From contig NZ_JAEQBB010000002.1 in NCBI RefSeq assembly GCF_018616375.1, forward strand, positions 372,001-436,000: a stretch of DNA of 64,000 bases, written 5' to 3'. Source of the DNA: Exiguobacterium sp. J17977 (GTDB taxonomy: Bacteria > Bacillota > Bacilli > Exiguobacteriales > Exiguobacteriaceae). This document shows positions 58,742 to 64,000 of this stretch, in pieces. Each line of letters opens with the position of its first letter. The stretch's first letter is position 1. The position numbers and the translations under genes were made by a program. The notes beneath the pieces were generated by a model. It had not been told where the DNA came from. It made no database searches and was given only the letters and a program-made list of their open reading frames with translations.

Positions 58742-60127
58742 TTATCCTCCTAGTCGATCGCCGACTTGTAACTTTTGGCCGGCCCCACGCATAAATGTGG
58801 CCCCGTCCATTCGTTTTTTCCCAGATGGTTGCAAGTCGACCACTTTAATGGCGACCGCGTCGCCTGTCGCGACGACAAATCCATCCTCTTCAAGCCGTAC
58901 AATCGTTCCCGGTTCACCCGTCCCTGTCGTTTTCGACCCAAAGAACAGTTTGACCCGTTCTCCGGCAATCGTCGTATACGCCGTCGGGAACGGATTCATC
59001 CCTCTGATGTGGTTATAAATGTCTGCACCGGCACGGGTCCAGTCAATCTGTTCCCGCTCTCGGCTGATGTTCGGTGCGAACGTGACGTCACGCTCGTCTT
59101 GCGGTATGGCTTCAATCCAACCAGCGAGGAAGGCAGGAAGCGTCTTAAGCAACAAGTCTGATCCTGCGACCGCGAGCTTGTCGAACAACGTACCGACCGT
59201 GTCCAATTCTTCAATCGGGACGACCGTGTTGGCAATCATGTCGCCAGCATCGAGCTTATCGACCATATACATGATGGTGACGCCCGTCTCTTTGTCCCCA
59301 TCGAGGATAGCTTGATGAATCGGTGCGCCACCTCGATGTTTCGGTAAGAGCGAGGCATGGACATTGATAGCGCCATGTTTCGGTGCTTCTAACAGTTCGG
59401 TCGGGACGATTTGTCCGTACGCCGCCGTCACAATCAAGTCCGGTTCGAGTGCCAAGATATCCGCGTAATCGGTCCGCACCTTTTCAGGCTGTAACACCGG
59501 GATATTGTGGCGCAGGGCACACTCTTTCACCGGCGTCGGTTTCAGTTCGCGTTTACGTCCGACCGGCTTGTCCGGTTGCGAGACGACACCTACGACATTG
59601 TATCCTTCTTCGAGCAAGCGCTCAAGTACGGATACGGCAAACGTCGGCGTCCCCATGAAGACGATGCGTTGATCCGTCCCTTTGTCCGGCACGGCGAGTT
59701 TGTCCGTGAACAATACCCCGTCCAAATGGTCAATCTCATGTTGAATCGCCCGGGCGAAGAATCCGCTCGCCTTCACTTGTTGGGTGCGGCCTTTCAAATC
59801 CTGCGTCTTGACGACGATCGTTTCATGCCGTTCGACGAACCCGAACTCACCTGGGATGCTCAAGCAGCCTTCAAGACCGACTTCGGTCCCCGACGTCTCG
59901 ATGATTTCAGGGTTGATCAACACGAGCGGTCCCGTCTCATCATCCGTATGGACGACGGCGAGCCGTTGATTCAAATTGACCTGTGGGGCGGCCACGCCGA
60001 CCCCATCATATTCATACATCGTGTCGAACAGTCGATCGACCGTCTGACGCAATTTTTTATCAAACTTTGTCACTGGATCACACGTGACCCGTAAAATCTC
60101 ATTTGGAATCTCTACTACTTTATACAT
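58742..60127 (-). CDS. Fused peptide deformylase-methionyl-tRNA formyltransferase
   Basis: One 461-residue reading frame holds two normally separate enzymes. Residues 1-145 are a peptide deformylase with GVGVAAPQ (42-49), EGCLS (86-90, C88) and the metal motif QHEIDH (129-134). After a linker of about eight residues (AVPDKGTD), Fmt begins at about 152 with [17 protein letters not shown] and continues for 310 residues with the catalytic region N255, H257 in [16 protein letters not shown] and LDAGDM near 292-297. No ATG or well-placed ribosome binding site lies at the junction. In B. subtilis def and fmt are adjacent separate genes at this place. GAGGTGGAACCAG precedes the ATG at 60127. Symbols would be def and fmt. 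Confidence 0.93.
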   Translation of the reverse strand: MYKVVEIPNEILRVTCDPVTKFDKKLRQTVDRLFDTMYEYDGVGVAAPQVNLNQRLAVVHTDDETGPLVLINPEIIETSGTEVGLEGCLSIPGEFGFVERHETIVVKTQDLKGRTQQVKASGFFARAIQHEIDHLDGVLFTDKLAVPDKGTDQRIVFMGTPTFAVSVLERLLEEGYNVVGVVSQPDKPVGRKRELKPTPVKECALRHNIPVLQPEKVRTDYADILALEPDLIVTAAYGQIVPTELLEAPKHGAINVHASLLPKHRGGAPIHQAILDGDKETGVTIMYMVDKLDAGDMIANTVVPIEELDTVGTLFDKLAVAGSDLLLKTLPAFLAGWIEAIPQDERDVTFAPNISREREQIDWTRAGADIYNHIRGMNPFPTAYTTIAGERVKLFFGSKTTGTGEPGTIVRLEEDGFVVATGDAVAIKVVDLQPSGKKRMDGATFMRGAGQKLQVGDRLGG

Positions 60128-60138
60128 CTGGTTCCACC

Positions 60139-62463
60139 TCACATGAATACGTATGGGTTTACATCGATACTCAATTGATATTCTTTTTTACTTATCGCTT
60201 TCGCCCGTGCCTGTTGCAGCATGGCGAGGACGGGATATAACGCTTCCGGATGTTTCGTCTTGATGAACAACTGATAGCGGAACAAATTCTTCAGTTTCGA
60301 TAACGGCGCCGGCATCGGCCCGTTCAATCGCGACTGGGCCACGTGCGCCTCGACAAAATCGGCGGCGAACAGCTCGGCCTCGGCTTGGGCGACGAGCGGA
60401 CTTTCCGCTGCGAACGTGACGAGTGTGACGTACCAATACGGGGGATGGTTACCGACTTGGCGCAGTTGCATCTCCCGGGCGTAAAACGATTCATAATCGT
60501 GTTCGCTCGCCGTCTCGATGACGTAATGATCCGGGTTATACGTCTGAACGTACGCCTCACCCGGCAGACTGCCGCGCCCGGCCCGACCGGCGACTTGGGT
60601 CACGAGTTGGAACGTGCGCTCGGTCGCCCGGAAATCGGGCATGCCGAGCGTCGCATCCGCCGCGAGCACGCCGACGAGCGTGACGTTCGGGAAATCGAGC
60701 CCTTTGGCAATCATCTGGGTACCGAGCAAAATGTCAGCCTCCCCATCCTCGAAGCGTTTCAACAGTTGTTCGTGCGATCCTTTACGGGATGTCGTATCTT
60801 GGTCCATCCGAATGATTCGCGCCTCAGGGATGCGATTCAACAGCTCGGTCTCGATTTTTTGCGTGCCGGTGCCGAACTGTTTGATTTTCTTGCTGTCACA
60901 CGTCGGGCACTTCGACGGCATGCCAATCTCATAGCCGCAATAATGGCATTTGAGCCGGTCGCCATGTTGGTGATACGTCAAATTGACGGCGCAGTGCGGA
61001 CAAGTGAGCCCTTCCCCGCAATCGCGACACATGACGAACGTCGTGAAGCCGCGCCGGTTGAGCAAGATGACGCACTGTTCTTTTTTGGCGATGCGGTCGT
61101 TGATGGCGACGAATAAATCTTCTGAGAACATCGTCGTATTGCCTTTGGCGAGCTCACGCCGCATATCGATAATATGGACCGGCGGCATCTCGCCGCCATA
61201 CCGTTCGCTGAGTTGTAAATAGCGATAGACGCCTTTTTGGGCGCGGGCGTAAGACTCGAGCGACGGGGTCGCACTTCCGAGGACGACCGGGCACTCGTGA
61301 TACTCGGCCCGCCAAATCGCGACGTCCCGCGCGTGATAGCGCGGATTCTCTTCTTGCTTGTACGTCGTTTCATGCTCTTCGTCCAAGATGATGAGGCCGA
61401 TGTTTTCGAGCGGTGCGAAAATCGCGGAGCGTGCCCCGACGACAACATCGACTTCACGTCGTTTGATTTTGCGCCATTCGTCATATTTCTCACCTTGCGA
61501 CAAAGCGCTATGGAGGACAGCGACCCGGTCTCCGAAGCGACGTTTGAATCGTTTGACCATCATCGGCGTGAGTGAGATTTCCGGGACGAGCAAAATCGCC
61601 TGTTTGCCGTCATCGACGACTTGACCGATTGCTTCTAAATAGACCTCGGTCTTCCCACTGCCGGTGACACCGTGCAACAGCAACGTCTCTCCGGCTTCCG
61701 CGTCGCGGATGGCATGGACGGCCGTGGCTTGACTTTCATTCAGTTCGACCGTCTCGATGACCTGTTCAATCGTGGCATACGGGTCGCGGTTCAGTTCGAC
61801 CTCGGTCACTTTGACGGCACGGAGCGTCTCCATCTTTTGCAGTTGCGCGCGTGATAAGCCGATTTGGCGTAACGACGACCAGTACATCCGCGGGACGTCC
61901 TTTAGCAACTGAATCGCTTCTTGCTGTTTCTTCGCCCGGGCCGGGATGAGCGTCGCATCGATGAGCTCGATGACGAGGTCCGTCTTCACCGTCCGTTTCT
62001 CTTTTAACACCGGTGCGAGCAAGATGTCCCCTTTTTTGGCGAGCGCCAAGATGATAGACTGCGTCTCTTTCGGATACTCGGAAAGATGGGTACCGGCTCG
62101 AACGCCGTCCGGGAGCGTCTCGCCTTTAATCTCTTTGTCGTAGCTCACTTTCAGCGCTGCCGGTAGCATCGCGAGGAGTGCCGACGACCGGAAGCAGAGC
62201 GTCGTCTCTTTGACGTGGGTCGACAAGTCGAGCAACTCGTCCGTCAGTGATGATTCTTCATCTAATAGGGCTTCGAGCGGTTTCAACCCTTCGCGCGTCC
62301 CTTCTGAGACACCGGTGACGATTCCGAGCAGGCGTCGTGAGCCGAACGGGACCGAGACGCGCATGCCCGGTTCGATTAACGTCTCGAACTGGGGCGGCAC
62401 TTCGTAATCGAACGGACGGTCAATCGTGATGACGGGCGCGTCGACATGGACGTGGGCAATCAT
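60139..62463 (-). CDS. priA: Primosomal replication protein PriA
   Basis: PriA restarts collapsed replication forks. The 774 residues have an N-terminal DNA-binding region (about 1-225), the helicase core with [15 protein letters not shown] and [10 protein letters not shown], and the inserted zinc-binding Cys pairs ([21 protein letters not shown]) before motif V/VI (QVAGRAGRG). The ATG overlaps the coaBC stop by four bases. Confidence 0.97.
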   Translation of the reverse strand: MIAHVHVDAPVITIDRPFDYEVPPQFETLIEPGMRVSVPFGSRRLLGIVTGVSEGTREGLKPLEALLDEESSLTDELLDLSTHVKETTLCFRSSALLAMLPAALKVSYDKEIKGETLPDGVRAGTHLSEYPKETQSIILALAKKGDILLAPVLKEKRTVKTDLVIELIDATLIPARAKKQQEAIQLLKDVPRMYWSSLRQIGLSRAQLQKMETLRAVKVTEVELNRDPYATIEQVIETVELNESQATAVHAIRDAEAGETLLLHGVTGSGKTEVYLEAIGQVVDDGKQAILLVPEISLTPMMVKRFKRRFGDRVAVLHSALSQGEKYDEWRKIKRREVDVVVGARSAIFAPLENIGLIILDEEHETTYKQEENPRYHARDVAIWRAEYHECPVVLGSATPSLESYARAQKGVYRYLQLSERYGGEMPPVHIIDMRRELAKGNTTMFSEDLFVAINDRIAKKEQCVILLNRRGFTTFVMCRDCGEGLTCPHCAVNLTYHQHGDRLKCHYCGYEIGMPSKCPTCDSKKIKQFGTGTQKIETELLNRIPEARIIRMDQDTTSRKGSHEQLLKRFEDGEADILLGTQMIAKGLDFPNVTLVGVLAADATLGMPDFRATERTFQLVTQVAGRAGRGSLPGEAYVQTYNPDHYVIETASEHDYESFYAREMQLRQVGNHPPYWYVTLVTFAAESPLVAQAEAELFAADFVEAHVAQSRLNGPMPAPLSKLKNLFRYQLFIKTKHPEALYPVLAMLQQARAKAISKKEYQLSIDVNPYVFM

Positions 62464-63650
62464 CGCAAATCTTCCTTAAAATGTGTGAGCAACTCGACAG
62501 CGAGTTCACGCTTGCTCTGTCGGGGTAAGCGGACGTGAGCCCCGTCCGCTCGGAACAACGTGACTTCGTTGTCATCGGCGCGGAATCCGATATCTGGTTT
62601 GGACACATCGTTGGCGACGAGATAGTCGACTCGTTTGCGGGCGATTTTATCGCGGGCGTGTTGCTCGAGATTTTCCGTCTCGGCCGCAAAACCGACGAGG
62701 AGCTGGTGCGTCTTCTTCTCCCCGAGCGTCTTCAAGATATCGGTCGTCTCTTCGAGTTCGATTGTCAACGGGCCGTGCACTTTTTTATGTTTCTCGCTAT
62801 GGACCGTCTTCGGGCGATAGTCGGCGACGGCGGCCGATTTGATGACGAGGTCTTGGTCATCGAAACGGGCGAGCACCGTCTCGAGCATATCCGTGCCTGA
62901 TTCGACAGCGATGGCGGTCACACCGTCCGGTACGGGTACTTGCAGCGGTCCGTGTACGAGCGTAACGTATGCGCCCATATCGCGGGCAGCCGCGGCGAGC
63001 GCGACGCCCATCTTGCCAGAGGAGTCGTTCGATAAAAAGCGGACCGGGTCGATGCGTTCGACCGTCGGACCGGCCGTGATCAGCACGCGTTTCCCGAGCA
63101 GATGTTTCGGGACGAACTGGCTCTCGACGATACGGACGAGGTCTTCCGGTTCCGGAAGGCGTCCGCCACCAATCCACCCGCACGCGAGATTTCCGACGCC
63201 CGGTTCGATGATTTGATAGCCGAACGTTTTGAGCGTCTCGATATTGCGGCGCGTGGCCGGATGTTCGAGCATATTGACGTTCATCGCCGGTGAGACGATG
63301 ACGGGGCACTTGGCCGCTAAAATCGAGGTCGTGATGAAGTCGTCGGCAATACCGGCTGCGAGTTTCGCAATCATATTCGCCGTGGCGGGTGCAACGACGA
63401 TTAAATCACTCGTATCGACGACGTCGATGTGGGCGATTTTAGTCGGATCGTGTTCCTCGAACACGTCGGTGTAAACCGGATTTCGGCTGAGCGCCTGAAA
63501 CGTCGCTTTGCCGACGAATTCTTCGGCTGACGCGGTCATCGCCACTCGAACGTTCGCACCGGCCTGGACGAGTTTCGATGTGAGCGCGCACGCCTTATAC
63601 GCCGCGATACCACCGCTCACACAAAGCAAGATATTCCGATCGTTCAACAT
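62460..63650 (-). CDS. coaBC: Bifunctional CoaBC (phosphopantothenoylcysteine synthetase/decarboxylase)
   Basis: CoaBC performs two steps of coenzyme A synthesis. The 396 residues start MLNDRNILLCVSGGIAAYK; the flavin-dependent CoaC half (about 1-185) shows VVAPATANMIAKLA, SPAMNVNMLEHPA and the Cys in LACGWIGGGRL; the CoaB half (about 186-396) has SSGKMGVALAAAA and KSAAVADYRPK. A GGGGGAGAATTGTG precedes the ATG. Confidence 0.96.
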   Translation of the reverse strand: MLNDRNILLCVSGGIAAYKACALTSKLVQAGANVRVAMTASAEEFVGKATFQALSRNPVYTDVFEEHDPTKIAHIDVVDTSDLIVVAPATANMIAKLAAGIADDFITTSILAAKCPVIVSPAMNVNMLEHPATRRNIETLKTFGYQIIEPGVGNLACGWIGGGRLPEPEDLVRIVESQFVPKHLLGKRVLITAGPTVERIDPVRFLSNDSSGKMGVALAAAARDMGAYVTLVHGPLQVPVPDGVTAIAVESGTDMLETVLARFDDQDLVIKSAAVADYRPKTVHSEKHKKVHGPLTIELEETTDILKTLGEKKTHQLLVGFAAETENLEQHARDKIARKRVDYLVANDVSKPDIGFRADDNEVTLFRADGAHVRLPRQSKRELAVELLTHFKEDLR

Positions 63651-63678
63651 TCACAATTCTCCCCCTTATAGACAATGA

Positions 63679-63704
63679 GACCCAAGTCGCATCCGACTTG
63701 GGTC
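63679..63704 (-). other. Perfect hairpin between rpoZ and coaBC without a T run
   Basis: An 11-bp perfect stem (GACCCAAGTCG with CGACTTGGGTC) and a 4-base loop lie in the 59-base gap. Because no T run follows on either strand it is unlikely to be a strong terminator. Confidence 0.75.
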
Positions 63705-63709
63705 ACAAT

Positions 63710-63919
63710 TCATCCGTTGTTTTTTTCGTTCGTGATGATTGTCGTGTCACCCGAATACAATTCTTCTAGCGCTTGACCGACCGGCTTATACGATTTTGGC
63801 GCGGCGATTTTTGTTGCTTTTCCGTCCTGAATTTGGCGGGCCCGCTTCGCGGCCACCGTGACGATTGTGTATTTCGACGGGATGATACGTTGTAAGGCAT
63901 CAATCGAAGGGTATAACAT
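63710..63919 (-). CDS. rpoZ: RNA polymerase omega subunit
   Basis: Omega helps assemble RNA polymerase and stabilises the beta' subunit. The 69-residue protein starts MLYPSIDALQRIIPSKYTIV and has the conserved AAKRARQI stretch. GGAGGTCATTTA precedes the ATG, and the start overlaps the gmk stop by one base (TAATG). Confidence 0.96.
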   Translation of the reverse strand: MLYPSIDALQRIIPSKYTIVTVAAKRARQIQDGKATKIAAPKSYKPVGQALEELYSGDTTIITNEKNNG

Positions 63920-64000
63920 TAAATGACCTCCATCATGGCTTTTTTATAGAGAGACGCGACACGTTCACGTTTACAATGTTCGGCCGTCACGATCGCTTTA
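63919..64000 (-). CDS. gmk: Guanylate kinase, C-terminal end only
   Basis: The last 26 codons of a gene that enters from outside the window. They read KAIVTAEHCKRERVASLYKK-type sequence, matching the C-terminal end of Bacillus guanylate kinase, and gmk precedes rpoZ in B. subtilis. The rest of the gene, including its ATP-binding site, lies beyond 64000. Confidence 0.85.
   Translation of the reverse strand, partial: KAIVTAEHCKRERVASLYKKAMMEVI

Noticed and set aside
58742..60127. Def-Fmt fusion as a simple sequencing error
   Set aside because: Both halves keep all motifs, the join is in frame without a homopolymer run, and the linker is reasonable; kept as real but flagged for checking.

Overview
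The window is a piece of core chromosome from a member of the Bacilli. Gene order follows the Bacillus subtilis block that runs gmk-rpoZ-coaBC-priA through the fla/che flagellar operon. Almost everything is read on the minus strand; the exceptions are rpmB and a small DUF1128-type gene. Moderately high GC, the absence of the sporulation gene spoVM from its usual place between thiN and rpmB, and the absence of khpA/ylqD between rpsP and rimM suggest a non-sporulating relative such as Exiguobacterium. That name is an inference from layout, not a database match. There are no rRNA or tRNA genes, insertion sequences, prophages or CRISPR arrays, and no stretch over 300 bases lacks a gene.

Layout from high to low coordinates, the direction of transcription. 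64000-53600: gmk (partial), rpoZ, coaBC, priA, a fused def-fmt gene, rsmB, rlmN, and the phosphatase/PASTA-kinase pair stp-prkC. 53600-50680: rsgA, rpe, then a TPP-riboswitch-controlled thiT-thiN pair. 50620-50180: divergent strong promoters for rpmB (+) and the asp23-like/fakA pair (-). 48040-44460: sdaAB, sdaAA, recG. 44430-40840: the FapR-controlled lipid operon fapR-plsX-fabD-fabG-acpP. 40790-33320: rnc, the inserted plus-strand DUF1128 gene, then smc-ftsY and ylxM-ffh. 33300-31200: rpsP-rimM-trmD-rplS with a structured L19 leader. 31140-24750: lepB-rbgA-rnhB, the flagellar-related ylqG-ylqH, sucC-sucD under a promoter with a CcpA-type cre site, and dprA. 24690-17460: topA-trmFO, then xerC-hslV-hslU-codY with a CodY-like box in front of its own promoter. 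17190-1: the flagellar operon flgB to flhA (partial), whose genes mostly overlap or nearly touch.

The genes serve translation and formyl-methionine metabolism (def-fmt, rsmB, rlmN, rpmB, rpsP, rplS, trmD), protein export (ffh, ftsY, lepB), membrane lipid supply (fapR regulon, fakA), chromosome maintenance (smc, topA, xerC, priA, recG), carbon metabolism (sucCD, sdaAAB, rpe) and motility. The most unusual item is the single reading frame carrying complete peptide deformylase and methionyl-tRNA formyltransferase domains, two enzymes of opposite chemistry that are normally separate proteins. Several compact regulatory arrangements are also legible: promoters that overlap the stop codon or terminator of the gene before, a TPP riboswitch with visible antiterminator and terminator, a FapR operator, a cre site, a CodY-like box and a three-way-junction leader in front of rplS. 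I did not see a clearly new multi-gene system.
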